Shown piece by piece: positions 32,720 to 42,183 of a stretch of DNA of 64,000 bases; the stretch's first letter is position 1; each line of letters starts with the position of its first letter. Below the pieces are notes generated by a model, which worked only from the letters and a program-made list of their open reading frames with translations, had not been told where the DNA came from and did no database searches. Location: contig NZ_JALJEJ010000005.1 of assembly GCF_022953055.1 (NCBI RefSeq), positions 62,001-126,000 of the forward strand, in the 5' to 3' direction. This stretch comes from Mucilaginibacter straminoryzae (lineage in GTDB: Bacteria; Bacteroidota; Bacteroidia; Sphingobacteriales; Sphingobacteriaceae). Position numbers and translations under genes: made by a program.

Positions 32720-33034
32720 TTAATAGACCTGTATGCTCGGATCTATTTGCTGTTGCCAGGCCAGAATACCACCCTGTAAATTAGCTAAGTTGGTGTAACC
32801 CTGCGCTTCCAGCTGGTGTAAGGCAACCGCGCTGCGTTTACCGCTACGGCACATAATCACTACGGGTTTATCCTTGCTGATTTTATCTGCCTCGATCAGG
32901 ATTCCACCCAGCGGGATATTTTCACCTTCAAGGTTAGACATCTGGTATTCAAAATCCTCGCGAACGTCGATCAGTTGAAAATCTTCGCCGCGTTCTTTCA
33001 TCTCTTGCAGTTCCTGTACGGTAATCTCTTTCAT
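32720..33034 (-). CDS. Rhodanese-like single-domain protein
   Basis: A 104-residue rhodanese domain. The active-site loop is M-C62-R-S-G-K-R-S, so the catalytic cysteine is present and the six-residue loop is that of sulfurtransferases. The N-terminal I-D-V-R-E-D-F-E-Y is the usual rhodanese entry motif. No signal peptide is seen, so it acts in the cytoplasm. It could move sulfane sulfur for cofactor or tRNA thiolation; the partner is not evident. The next gene, one base away, encodes a small membrane protein. Confidence 0.9.
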   Translation of the reverse strand: MKEITVQELQEMKERGEDFQLIDVREDFEYQMSNLEGENIPLGGILIEADKISKDKPVVIMCRSGKRSAVALHQLEAQGYTNLANLQGGILAWQQQIDPSIQVY

Positions 33035-33165
33035 CGAATTTTATTTAATGATAAGTCAAAGGTAAATTTTTTCTGCATTCTGCTATTATCGTCAGCAAGT
33101 TTGTAACAATCAATAACTAAGAGCGTTTCAATATAAAGTGTTACTACACGATTATAAAATCCAAA

Positions 33166-34284
33166 ATGAGAAAAGTTACCCGTTTTTTTTGGTTCTGTTC
33201 GGGCGCACATATAGATACGTTAAAGAAATACCCTATAGAGCATAATAAGTATGTGGGTATCGGAGCAACTATATTTTTTACTGCGCTTTTTGCTGCCCTG
33301 TCTGGCGGCTATGCCATGTATTTTGTTTTCAGCGGAAACCCGCTTGCGGTAGTGTTTGCCATCTTGTTTGGCTTGATATGGGGGACGGCCATTTTTAATA
33401 TGGACCGCTACATTGTTTCGAGCATTAACAAGCAGGGCACTACCAGCCAGCAGATTTTGCAGGCATCGCCGCGTATCCTGCTGGCGATCATGATCGGTAT
33501 TGTGATCTCGCGTCCGCTGGAGCTGAAGATCTTCGATAAGGAGATCCGCGAGAAACTGAAGCTGGCTTATATGAAGGGGCAGCACAGCAAGATTGATACG
33601 CTGCAGAAAACCTATAACCAGAAATACGGCATGGAAATGAACCGTATGGTTGACTTGAAAAAAGAGCGCGATTCATTAACGAAAGACATCAACCGCTCGC
33701 GCTATGAACTGAACCAGGAAGTGTTTGGCGATAAGACCAACCAAACTTCCGGTGTGGTGGGCTATGGCACTTATGCCAAACAAAAAGCGGGCGTATTGCA
33801 GGAGAAGCAAGACCGGCTGAAAATAGTGATGGACGAACTGAACCGGATGGACCAGTACCTGGGCGACCGTAAAAACTATGAGGGCTTGAACAGCACGCGT
33901 TTGTTTACCGACAAGCAACTCGACAGCCTGACCAATATTGCGGGCTTCGCCGACCGTAACTGGGCGCTTGGCCAGCTTTCTTACAATACCAACGGCACCC
34001 GCGACCTGGATACTTATATGGCGCAATCGTTCATCGGCTATTTATTTATCCTGTTCGAATGTTTGCCGGTTTTTGTAAAACTGATGTCGCCCACCGGCCC
34101 GTACGACGTTGCCATTTCTAAACTGGCTGAAGCAAACCTGCACCTGGCAGAAAAAGAGAAGGAGCGGGATATAGAAGTAACGGATAAGGTTTACGACCAC
34201 CACCTGGATACCGATGTAGAGCAGCGCAAAAAATTGATAACCGGGCAATCAGAATATGACCTGGGCAGGCATAGCTATGAGTAA
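33166..34284 (+). CDS. DUF4407 domain-containing membrane protein
   Basis: A 372-residue membrane protein of the DUF4407 family. Helices are seen at about 31-56, 60-80 and 103-120, and a fourth at about 286-306 after a long charged coil. The first two enclose A-L-F-A-A-L-S-G-G-Y-A-M-Y. The N-terminus F-F-W-F-C-S-G-A-H-I-D and the W-G-x-x-I-F-N-M-D-R-Y-I-V segment are typical of the family. Residues about 140-230 are charged and likely form a coiled coil outside the membrane. No function is known. It is probably a single-gene unit. Confidence 0.85.
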   Translation: MRKVTRFFWFCSGAHIDTLKKYPIEHNKYVGIGATIFFTALFAALSGGYAMYFVFSGNPLAVVFAILFGLIWGTAIFNMDRYIVSSINKQGTTSQQILQASPRILLAIMIGIVISRPLELKIFDKEIREKLKLAYMKGQHSKIDTLQKTYNQKYGMEMNRMVDLKKERDSLTKDINRSRYELNQEVFGDKTNQTSGVVGYGTYAKQKAGVLQEKQDRLKIVMDELNRMDQYLGDRKNYEGLNSTRLFTDKQLDSLTNIAGFADRNWALGQLSYNTNGTRDLDTYMAQSFIGYLFILFECLPVFVKLMSPTGPYDVAISKLAEANLHLAEKEKERDIEVTDKVYDHHLDTDVEQRKKLITGQSEYDLGRHSYE

Positions 34285-34348
34285 CAATCTGTAAGCGGCG
34301 TTCCATGTTTTGGCTTTAAAGCTTAACTTAGGCACGTAACATAATCAG

Positions 34349-36211
34349 ATGAAAAAACTTTTACTTACGGTGTGTGCTTTTGCCCTCATGGTAACCGCCA
34401 AAGCGCAGGCACCTGTTGTTTATACCATTGCTTTTCCTAATGCGGCCCACCACGAGGCAGAGATCAGTATGCAGCTTTCGCAGGTACCCGCAGGGGCGGT
34501 AAAGTTCCGGATGAGCCGTTCTTCGCCGGGGCGTTATGCCACGCACGAGTTCGGTAAAAACGTCTATAACGTAAAAGCTTACGACGCGCAAGGCAAACCG
34601 CTTGCTTTAAACCAGTTAGAGGGCGATGTTTATGTGGTGCAACAGCACAAAGGCGATATAAAAGTGACTTACACTTTATTTGGCAACTGGGTGGATGGCA
34701 CCTACGCCGGGATAGACGAAAGCCATGCCCACCTGAACATGCCTGCTACACTGATGTGGACCTACGGCATGGATAAACGCCCTATCCGGATCCGTTTTGC
34801 CGACATGCAAAAACATGGCTGGAAGGCGGCAACGCAGTTAAATCCCGAAGGGAACGATACCTACTTTGCACCGGATCTGCAATATGTAATGGACAGCCCT
34901 ACCGAGCTTTCAGCGTACAAGGAAGCCAGCTGGCAGGTAACTAATACCAATGGCAAGAAGCCACTGATCAAGCTAACGGCCCATTCTGACGATGACCAGG
35001 CTACTGTAGATAACTTTGCCAAAATGGTAGAACGGATGGTGCTGGAAGAGAAGGCTGTTTTTGGCGAACTGCCCGACTATGATTTCGGTAACTACACCTT
35101 TATCGACGATGTTTACCCCACTAATGCGGGCGACGGCATGGAGCATCGTAACTCTACCTGTATTGTGCAAACCACGCCTAAAATCGCAGGTTTTGAAAAA
35201 AGGCTGTTAGGTACTTTCTCGCACGAATATTTCCATAGCTGGAACGTAGAGCGTATTCGCCCAAAAACCTTAGAGCCCTTTAATTTCGAACACGCCAATA
35301 TGAGCAACGAGCTTTGGCTGGCCGAAGGTTTCACCCAATACTATGGCGAGTTGGTGCTTACCCGCGCAGGGTTTGATAGTCAGGAAGATTACCTTGGGAC
35401 TATCGGCGCATTGGTGAACTCGGTTTTAATTACGCCAGGAGCGCTTCATTACTCTCCTGTTCAGAGCAGCCGTTACGCAGTGTATGCCGATGCAGGTGTT
35501 GCGATAGACCCTACCAATAAGAATAACATCTTCACCAGCTATTACTATTACGGGGCGGCAACTGCCCTGGCGCTTGATCTGCGCTTGCGGACAGAATTTA
35601 AGCTAACACTCGATGATTACATGCGCGCCCTATGGTTGGCGCATGGCAAGCCGGAGAAATCGTATAACCTGACGGATCTTCAGAATGTGTTGGCGAAGCT
35701 GACAGGAAACGCCGCTTTTGCTGCTGATTTTTTCACAAAGTACATCAACGGAACGAATAAAAATAATTACCAGGAACTGCTGGATCGGGCCGGGCTGATT
35801 TTACAAAAAGCAAGACCCGGGAAAGCATGGGCCGGGCGGATTGGTTCGCCGGTGTTCCGCGGAAGCGAAGGAGCTGCGCGTGGCAATGGCACCAAAGGCT
35901 TTTTAATTGTTTCCAGCGTACCCAATAACACCCCTGCTTATAAGGCCGGTTTAGATGCGGGCGATATCATCACGGCTGCCGATGACAAACCTGTAGCAGA
36001 GTATAAAGATTTTAGCCAGGTAGTTGACGAGAAAAAGCCCGGCGACCAGGTAAAGGTTACCTATAGTAACCGTACCGGTATACACACTACCACCATCACA
36101 TTGGAAGAAGACCCTGCCTACGAAGTGATTACCTATGAGAAGGCAGGTAAAACACCGTCGGCTTCGCAACTGGCATTAAGAACGAATTGGTTATCAACAA
36201 AAGTTAAATAA
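34349..36211 (+). CDS. M61-family (glycyl-aminopeptidase-like) peptidase with PDZ domain
   Basis: A 620-residue secreted metallopeptidase with a signal peptide ending in A-K-A-Q. The zinc site is H292-E-Y-F-H296, and the third ligand is E326 in L-A-E-G-F-T-Q-Y-Y. An N-terminal beta-domain (about 22-200) is typical of M61. A PDZ domain at about 505-590 carries T-P-A-Y-K-A-G-L-D-A-G-D-I-I. M61 enzymes cut peptides with N-terminal glycine or alanine in the periplasm. The M28 peptidase gene begins on the very next base after its stop, so the two are translationally coupled and probably work together in peptide degradation. Confidence 0.92.
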   Translation: MKKLLLTVCAFALMVTAKAQAPVVYTIAFPNAAHHEAEISMQLSQVPAGAVKFRMSRSSPGRYATHEFGKNVYNVKAYDAQGKPLALNQLEGDVYVVQQHKGDIKVTYTLFGNWVDGTYAGIDESHAHLNMPATLMWTYGMDKRPIRIRFADMQKHGWKAATQLNPEGNDTYFAPDLQYVMDSPTELSAYKEASWQVTNTNGKKPLIKLTAHSDDDQATVDNFAKMVERMVLEEKAVFGELPDYDFGNYTFIDDVYPTNAGDGMEHRNSTCIVQTTPKIAGFEKRLLGTFSHEYFHSWNVERIRPKTLEPFNFEHANMSNELWLAEGFTQYYGELVLTRAGFDSQEDYLGTIGALVNSVLITPGALHYSPVQSSRYAVYADAGVAIDPTNKNNIFTSYYYYGAATALALDLRLRTEFKLTLDDYMRALWLAHGKPEKSYNLTDLQNVLAKLTGNAAFAADFFTKYINGTNKNNYQELLDRAGLILQKARPGKAWAGRIGSPVFRGSEGAARGNGTKGFLIVSSVPNNTPAYKAGLDAGDIITAADDKPVAEYKDFSQVVDEKKPGDQVKVTYSNRTGIHTTTITLEEDPAYEVITYEKAGKTPSASQLALRTNWLSTKVK

Positions 36212-37504
36212 ATGAAGAAACTGATACTCGGACTGGCGTTATCTGCCGCCGTATTACCTGCATTCAGTCAGGATGTAGATAAGCTCATTAAAGAGCAGGA
36301 TGTTAAAAAAATCATCAGTACCCTGGCCAGCGACGAATTTGAAGGCCGCGGCAATTTTCAACCCGGGTTAGAGAAAGCGGCAAAATTCATCGAGAATGAT
36401 TTTAAAAGTATTGGCCTGGAACCATTGCCGGGGAATAAGGATTTCCGCCAGCGCTTTAGCCTTTATCGTACCAAAACCACCAGCGCGCAGGTAAGTATCA
36501 ATGGTACGGCCGTCCCGGCCGAACAAGTTGCGGCGCTAACGGGCGAATCATTCAGCTGGAAAGATAATGCCGATGTACAGGTGGTAAAAATAGCAGCCGG
36601 AAAAACACCGCAAGCCGAATTCAGGGCGGTGCGGCAAAGCGGTAAAAAGTCGCTGGTGATTTTCGACCAAAGCTTTGAGCGTTATTTTAAAAGATTAAAA
36701 CAAGCGGCAGATGAAGGCACGGCTGGCATAAAGCAATCTAACCAGCAGATTGTCGCGGTGTTGGGTTCGTTCGACGATGTGAAATTGTTCACGGCCAATG
36801 TAGAAGCTAAAACAGAATCACTGCCGTTGGCAAATATCGCCGGGATGATTAAAGGCAAAAGCAAACCTGACGAGTATGTGGTTTTCAGCGGGCATTACGA
36901 TCACTTGGGCATTATTAAACCGATGGAAGGCGATAGCATAGCCAATGGCGCGGACGATGACGCTTCGGGCACTACCGCCGTAATGAGCCTGGCCCGTTAT
37001 TACAAAAAGCTGAACAACAACGCCCGGTCGATCATCTTCGTAGCTTTTACGGCTGAGGAAATCGGCGAATATGGCTCAGCGTATTTTGCCACCCAGGTAG
37101 ATCCGGCTAAAGTAATGGCGATGTTCAACATCGAGATGATTGGTAAGGCCTCAAAGTTTGGCGAGAACTCTGCCTTCATCACCGGCTACAACCGGTCTGA
37201 CTTTGGTGAGATCCTGCAAAAGAACCTTCAGGGTACCAAGTTTAAATTCTACCCAGACCCTTACCCCGAACAAGACTTGTTCTACCGGAGCGATAATGCT
37301 TCGCTCGCCCGGGTTGGTGTTCCTGCACATACCATCTCGACAGACCAGATAGATGTAGATAAGTTCTACCATACCGTGAAAGACGAATTAAGCACGCTGG
37401 ATGTGAATAATATTACCGCTACCATCAGGGCTATCGCTTTAAGCTCAAAAACCATCATCGATGGTACCGACACCCCTAAGCGGATACCGCCGTTAGAAAG
37501 ATAG
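36212..37504 (+). CDS. M28-family zinc aminopeptidase
   Basis: A 430-residue secreted protein with a signal peptide ending in P-A-F-S-Q. The two-zinc site is visible in order: H in S-G-H-Y-D-H-L-G, D in G-A-D-D-D-A-S-G-T, E-E in F-T-A-E-E-I-G-E, D/E in I-E-M-I-G and a last histidine in P-A-H-T-I-S-T. The catalytic E-E pair is intact, so it should be active. It starts directly at the M61 stop codon. It probably trims peptides released by the M61 enzyme in the periplasm. Confidence 0.92.
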   Translation: MKKLILGLALSAAVLPAFSQDVDKLIKEQDVKKIISTLASDEFEGRGNFQPGLEKAAKFIENDFKSIGLEPLPGNKDFRQRFSLYRTKTTSAQVSINGTAVPAEQVAALTGESFSWKDNADVQVVKIAAGKTPQAEFRAVRQSGKKSLVIFDQSFERYFKRLKQAADEGTAGIKQSNQQIVAVLGSFDDVKLFTANVEAKTESLPLANIAGMIKGKSKPDEYVVFSGHYDHLGIIKPMEGDSIANGADDDASGTTAVMSLARYYKKLNNNARSIIFVAFTAEEIGEYGSAYFATQVDPAKVMAMFNIEMIGKASKFGENSAFITGYNRSDFGEILQKNLQGTKFKFYPDPYPEQDLFYRSDNASLARVGVPAHTISTDQIDVDKFYHTVKDELSTLDVNNITATIRAIALSSKTIIDGTDTPKRIPPLER

Positions 37505-37548
37505 CACATTGAAACCGAAGAGCCAGGCTTTGCGTATACCATTTACGG

Positions 37549-39282
37549 ATGAACGCACATTTGAATATCAAAAAAGCCTGGCTCTTTTTTATTGGCGCTA
37601 CGCTGCTTTTTGCCTCCTGCAAAAAGGAGGATAAGCTGCAGCCTTCAGATGGTGGTAATCCGCCCCCGGTTGTTACCAACCCGGGCACACCCGACCCCGA
37701 TGCCGCCATTACCCAGGGCTTCTTCCTGAACGACTGGCAACCCCGCCATATCAGTATCCTGGGTTATACAGATGCTGCTATTCCGGCAGGCACTGCCGAT
37801 GCTACAGTTACGATTGATGTGCAAAACGTCATTACCAAAGTATCGCCCTACGTCTTCGGGAATAATATCAACACTTACATGACGCAGGTAGTTACCGAAC
37901 CTGTATTGATGAATAATATTGCCCAGCTTAATCCCAAGATCCTCCGCGCCCCCGGGGGCAGCCTGGCTGATGCCTTTTTCTGGAGCGCACCGGATGGGCA
38001 ATTACCTGCCGATGTCCCGGCAAAGTTCTTGGATGCCCAGGGTAATCAGATTGATCCGAATTATTGGTATGGTAAAAATACTGCTCCATGGACGCTCAGC
38101 ATCGATAATTATTACAAGGTTTTGCAGCAAAGCAACGCCACCGGCATGATTACCGTTAACTATGCCTATGCCCGTTACGGAACCAGCCAGAACCCGGTAG
38201 CTACGGCCGCCCATTTAGCCGCAGACTGGGTACGGTACGATAAAGGGAAAACCAAATTTTGGGAGATAGGCAATGAGAATTATGGTATTTGGGAAGCCGG
38301 TTACCGCATAGATAAAACGTTGAATAAAGATGGGCAGCCGGAATTACTTACAGGTGGTTTATATGGTAAACACTTCAAAATCTTTGTTGATTCTATGCGG
38401 AAAGCGGCCACTGAGGTAGGTACGCAAATTAAGATTGCCGCGGTATTGAACAATACTGATGGTACGGGTGGTGGTGTGGAAATACCTAACTGGAACCGGG
38501 ATGTTCTGGGCGAAATTGGCAACGCTGCTGATTTTTATGTGGTACACAATTATTATTCGCCCTATCAGGAGAACTCTACCGCTGCCGCCATTTTAAATAC
38601 GCCGGTTACCGTCACCAAAGAGCTGATGGATTATATCATTAACTCTACCGCCGCGTACCCGAAACCCATAGCATTGTCCGAATGGAACATCCAGGCAACG
38701 GGTAGTAATCAGAATGTATCTAATATTGCGGGTGTGCACCTGGCCATGACGCTGGGTGAAGTCATCAAAAACAAGTTTGGCGAAGCCAGCCGGTTTAACC
38801 TGGCCAACAACTGGCTGAATGGTGATGATATGGGTATGTTTAACATTGGTGATGAACCCGGTGCCGTAAAATGGCAACCGCGGCCAGCCTTTTATTATCA
38901 GTATTATTTCAGGCAGTTTTTTGGCGACCGTATGGTGAGTACAACCATGGATACAAGTACCGATGTGCTGGCTTATGGTTCGTCGTTCAGTTCGGGCGAG
39001 GCCGGGATAGTGCTGGTGAACAAAGGTGATGCGGCAAAGATCATCAGCATTAAACTGAGAAACTTCACTGCGGGTAACCGGTATTATTACTATGTGCTGA
39101 ACGGCGGTACAGAAACAGTGTTTTCGCGAAAGGTATTTATCAACGGCAAAGGGCCCTCCCGCGTATCCGGCGGTCCGGACGATTTTCAGCAAATCACGCC
39201 GCTTTCAGCAATTACTGCTAACGGCATTAAAGTAACCGTTCCTGCTTACGGTGCAGTGTACCTGCTTGCAGAAGGAAAGTAG
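37549..39282 (+). CDS. Clan-A glycoside hydrolase-like lipoprotein (arabinofuranosidase-like)
   Basis: A 577-residue lipoprotein with signal peptide and lipobox F-A-S-C24-K-K, then a proline/glycine-rich linker. The fold reads as a TIM barrel of the GH39/GH51 type. The acid/base candidate is E243 in E-I-G-N-E-N-Y-G and the nucleophile candidate is E378 in A-L-S-E-W-N-I. L-R-A-P-G-G-S-L-A-D near 132-141 is also like GH51 enzymes. A beta-sandwich tail follows at about 470-577. It should release sugars from plant or microbial polysaccharide at the cell surface. It is not inside a polysaccharide utilisation locus: no SusC/SusD pair is present. The exact sugar is unknown. Confidence 0.8.
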   Translation: MNAHLNIKKAWLFFIGATLLFASCKKEDKLQPSDGGNPPPVVTNPGTPDPDAAITQGFFLNDWQPRHISILGYTDAAIPAGTADATVTIDVQNVITKVSPYVFGNNINTYMTQVVTEPVLMNNIAQLNPKILRAPGGSLADAFFWSAPDGQLPADVPAKFLDAQGNQIDPNYWYGKNTAPWTLSIDNYYKVLQQSNATGMITVNYAYARYGTSQNPVATAAHLAADWVRYDKGKTKFWEIGNENYGIWEAGYRIDKTLNKDGQPELLTGGLYGKHFKIFVDSMRKAATEVGTQIKIAAVLNNTDGTGGGVEIPNWNRDVLGEIGNAADFYVVHNYYSPYQENSTAAAILNTPVTVTKELMDYIINSTAAYPKPIALSEWNIQATGSNQNVSNIAGVHLAMTLGEVIKNKFGEASRFNLANNWLNGDDMGMFNIGDEPGAVKWQPRPAFYYQYYFRQFFGDRMVSTTMDTSTDVLAYGSSFSSGEAGIVLVNKGDAAKIISIKLRNFTAGNRYYYYVLNGGTETVFSRKVFINGKGPSRVSGGPDDFQQITPLSAITANGIKVTVPAYGAVYLLAEGK

Positions 39283-39309
39283 CTTTATTAGCTATCTTTA
39301 CACCTTATT

Positions 39310-39987
39310 ATGCTAAGTATTTTATACCAGGACGAGCAGCTGATCGCCGTAAATAAACCCCATGGCCTGTTGGTGCACCGCACCCGAATTGCCGACGACG
39401 CCGATGTTTTTGCCTTGCAGTTATTACGCGATCAGATTGGCCAGCCGGTTTACCCGGTACACCGCCTGGATAGAAAAACGGCTGGTGTATTGCTGTTTGC
39501 CTTAGACAAGGAGACCGACGCGCTGATGCAGCAGCAGTTTATGAATAAACAGGTAACTAAAAAATACCTGGCTATTTTGCGCGGGCATACGCCCGATAGT
39601 GAAATTATTGACTATCCATTAAGGCGGGATGACGGCGTATCGCAGGATGCGCTTACGGCTTACAAAACCTTAAAACGGGCAGAGCTTGATGTCCCCTTTG
39701 GTAAGCATTCCACCTCGCGTTATTCGCTGGTAGAAGCGATGCCCACTACCGGCCGCATGCACCAGTTACGGAAACATTTTAAACATATTTTTCACCCGAT
39801 AATAGGCGATACCACGCACGGTTGCAATAAGCAGAATAAGCTGTTTAAAGAACAATGGCAGATGGATACCATGATGCTGCACGCCTCTGAGCTGGCATTT
39901 AAACACCCGCACCAAAATCAAGAGATTACCATCAGCGCGCCTTTACAACCCGCATTTGTTTCAGTAATGCAATTAATGGGGTGGTAA
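39310..39987 (+). CDS. RluA-family pseudouridine synthase (TruC-like)
   Basis: A 225-residue RNA pseudouridine synthase with no S4 domain. The catalytic aspartate is D54 in V-H-R-L-D-R-K-T-A-G. Other family segments are A-V-N-K-P-H-G-L-L-V-H at the start, T-G-R-M-H-Q-L-R-K-H and H-P-I-I-G-D. The compact length and the H-P-I-I-G-D-T-T-H-G pattern fit TruC, which modifies U65 of tRNA, but other RluA members cannot be ruled out. A TATCTTTA box lies just before the start, as for several genes here. The next gene is convergent. Confidence 0.88.
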   Translation: MLSILYQDEQLIAVNKPHGLLVHRTRIADDADVFALQLLRDQIGQPVYPVHRLDRKTAGVLLFALDKETDALMQQQFMNKQVTKKYLAILRGHTPDSEIIDYPLRRDDGVSQDALTAYKTLKRAELDVPFGKHSTSRYSLVEAMPTTGRMHQLRKHFKHIFHPIIGDTTHGCNKQNKLFKEQWQMDTMMLHASELAFKHPHQNQEITISAPLQPAFVSVMQLMGW

Positions 39988-40007
39988 TGTCGGGATGCGA
40001 ACAGACC

Positions 40008-40661
40008 CTAATACCTCTCTAAAAGGAAAGCATAAGAAACATAGTTCCCGTGGTGCGCAAAAGAAAGCGGTATGGGCAGCGGGCTATCGCCAAAATAGAC
40101 TTCCGGGTAACCGATTGTGCTCTTTTTTATGGTGATGGGCCTGCTTGTAAAGTATGTGCTTAGGTTTTTAGTAGCAAACGCCCTCACCGCTGCCGACTGG
40201 CTTTTATAATCATCATGCGCTATTTGCTCGATTCCCCAATGCAGGCGGTCAAAATCATCGGTAAGAAAGGTAGCGATACAATTATTGCTAATGCAAGACC
40301 GGGTGGTAAACTGCCTGTTCTGGAAGGTGCTGAGTATAGTTATTGAAAGCTGCGAAGCGCCAATTTGGCTTACCATTTCGCCGAAGGAAGTTGTTGGGGT
40401 GAACTCGCCGGTAATTTCGGTAATAACAATTTTTGCAGGCGAGAACACCAGTGTGGGCTCGTGCCGTTTCAGGTATTTATAAACAGCTTCTTTAGCAGAC
40501 CATAGCAGCCATACCCATAGCCACATCGGTAACCGGGCAGCGAAGCGCTGGTAAAGCTGCTGCTCTGTAGCAGAAAGAATTTTGGGGTAAAACCGGGGAT
40601 CGCTTGTCCGGCTTTGATCAATAGCATGAAGGTCGACAATATCATTGCCGACACTGATCAT
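40008..40661 (-). CDS. 4'-phosphopantetheinyl transferase superfamily protein
   Basis: A 217-residue enzyme that would load phosphopantetheine onto a carrier protein. The AcpS-type motifs are G-N-D7-I-V-D-L at the start and W-S-A-K57-E58-A-V-Y-K. Together these give the magnesium and CoA ligands. It is longer than AcpS (about 120 residues), and the extra C-terminal half is not recognised. It is the last gene of a five-gene cassette and overlaps the acyl carrier protein gene by four bases, so it is most likely dedicated to that carrier. Confidence 0.82.
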   Translation of the reverse strand: MISVGNDIVDLHAIDQSRTSDPRFYPKILSATEQQLYQRFAARLPMWLWVWLLWSAKEAVYKYLKRHEPTLVFSPAKIVITEITGEFTPTTSFGEMVSQIGASQLSITILSTFQNRQFTTRSCISNNCIATFLTDDFDRLHWGIEQIAHDDYKSQSAAVRAFATKNLSTYFTSRPITIKKSTIGYPEVYFGDSPLPIPLSFAHHGNYVSYAFLLERY

Positions 40662-40912
40662 GCCTGGCCCATTTTTTCAGAGATCACGTCGATACAGCTA
40701 CCTACGTTAGTCATGCGGTCGGCAGAATCATAATCGATTTCGATGTCGTATTTCGATTCGGCATCGATGATAATATCAACCAGGTTAGCCGAATTGATTT
40801 TCAGATCTTTAATCAGATCGGTGTCTTCGGTAATGCCGGCCAGTGCCTCTTTATCAGTCGTATAAGGGTTTAAAACTTTCTTAAGCTCGTCTAAAATTTC
40901 TTGTCGCGTCAT
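40658..40912 (-). CDS. Acyl carrier protein
   Basis: An 84-residue acidic helical protein. The phosphopantetheine serine is S41 in L-K-I-N-S-A-N-L-V-D. In most carriers this place reads D-S-L, so N-S-A is a divergent attachment site. The following helix V-D-I-I-I-D-A-E and E-I-D-Y-D-S-A-D are as expected. It overlaps the transferase gene downstream by four bases and shares one base with the ketosynthase gene upstream. The divergence suggests a specialised carrier rather than the primary fatty acid carrier. Confidence 0.87.
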   Translation of the reverse strand: MTRQEILDELKKVLNPYTTDKEALAGITEDTDLIKDLKINSANLVDIIIDAESKYDIEIDYDSADRMTNVGSCIDVISEKMGQA

Positions 40913-42183
40913 TAGTTCTTAAATTTTGCAAAAATAAGGCAGGCATTTACATCGCCAAAACCAAAGTTAGCTTTTGCAGCGATATTTATTTCTTTTTTTA
41001 CCATCGAGGTCGGCAAACTTTTTTCGCCTACCAGCTCTATAATTTCCGGGTTCGGGTCTTCCAGGTTAATATTAGGATGTACAAACCCATGTACGATCTG
41101 TAATACCGAAGCCACAGACTCTATGGACCCTGCCGCACTAAGGCTATGGCCGATCATAGACTTTAACGAATTGGTCAGCGGGAAGTTTTCTTTCGTGCGG
41201 TTCAATCCGGTCATCCAGTTTTGTAATTCCAGTTTATCGGCCAACGTAGCTGTGAGGTGCCCGCTTACGGTGTCTACCTGTAGCGGGTCTATACCGGCAG
41301 CTTTAACAGCATCTACAATACAGCGGGTAACGCCGGTTGGGTTAGGCGCCGTCATGGAGCCGCCGCCGCGTTGCCCGCCAGAGTTGGTGGCCCCGCCAAG
41401 TATTTCGGCATAGATTCTGGCGCCGCGTGCAAGCGCATATTCCAGGTCTTCCAGTACAAAAGCGGCTGCACCAGAACCGGGGACAAAGCCCGCAGCAGTT
41501 GCACTCATGGGTCGGGAAGCCTTTTCCGGCTGATCGTTATATTTCCGGGAAAGTACCCGCATAGAATCAAATGCGCCGAACACATAGGTATCCACATGCT
41601 CGGTACTACCCACCAGCATCCGGGTGGCGTAGCCGTGTTTAATGTATTCATAACCCATCAGGATAGATTGGGTACCCGTAGCACAAGCCGCAGAATTGGT
41701 AATGCTTTTATTGGCTAAGCCTAAACGGCCGGTAATGTATGAAGTTACGCCGCTGTTCATGGCTTGCTCTACCACCCGCGAGCCTAGTTTTTTAGCTTCT
41801 TTATGATCTACCTTGGCGATCACGTTTTTCATGGCTTCAGTATCGGCAATGCTGTTACCAAATATGCAGCCGGTATCCCAATGTGGTTCATCGGTTTCGC
41901 GTTGATGGCCGGCATCGTCCCAGGCGTCTAAAGCTGCCCGGATACCGTAAGCCACGCCGCGTGCTTTCAACCCGTAAAAACTTACCTCTGATATATAGTC
42001 GCGCAGTTCGTCCCAAACAAAATCGGGCATGCCTGCAACATGGCAACTAAACTTCAGCTCTTCATACAAGGGCATAAACTTAATGCCCGAAGTGCCGTTT
42101 TGCAGGGCATTTAAAAAAGCAGGCAGACCTATGCCGTTAGGCGATACCACCCCCATACCGGTAATCACTACTCTTCTGCTCAT
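40912..42183 (-). CDS. Beta-ketoacyl-[ACP] synthase (KAS II-like), divergent
   Basis: A 423-residue thiolase-fold condensing enzyme. The nucleophile is C167 in S-A-A-C-A-T-G-T, and the second histidine is H346 in K-S-M-I-G-H-S-L-S-A-A-G. The first histidine, usually in N-A-H-G-T-S-T, appears as S-G-H309-L-T-A-T. The residue is kept but the motif around it is changed. The N-terminal V-V-I-T-G-M-G-V-V-S-P is normal. It condenses an acyl group with malonyl-ACP. It overlaps the dehydratase gene by four bases and the carrier gene by one, in a tight cassette. It is probably not the housekeeping FabF. Confidence 0.87.
   Translation of the reverse strand: MSRRVVITGMGVVSPNGIGLPAFLNALQNGTSGIKFMPLYEELKFSCHVAGMPDFVWDELRDYISEVSFYGLKARGVAYGIRAALDAWDDAGHQRETDEPHWDTGCIFGNSIADTEAMKNVIAKVDHKEAKKLGSRVVEQAMNSGVTSYITGRLGLANKSITNSAACATGTQSILMGYEYIKHGYATRMLVGSTEHVDTYVFGAFDSMRVLSRKYNDQPEKASRPMSATAAGFVPGSGAAAFVLEDLEYALARGARIYAEILGGATNSGGQRGGGSMTAPNPTGVTRCIVDAVKAAGIDPLQVDTVSGHLTATLADKLELQNWMTGLNRTKENFPLTNSLKSMIGHSLSAAGSIESVASVLQIVHGFVHPNINLEDPNPEIIELVGEKSLPTSMVKKEINIAAKANFGFGDVNACLIFAKFKN

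Noticed and set aside
38593..39192. 199-residue frame opposite the glycosidase lipoprotein gene
   Set aside because: Antisense to a well supported gene with its lipobox and catalytic glutamates; no domain seen.
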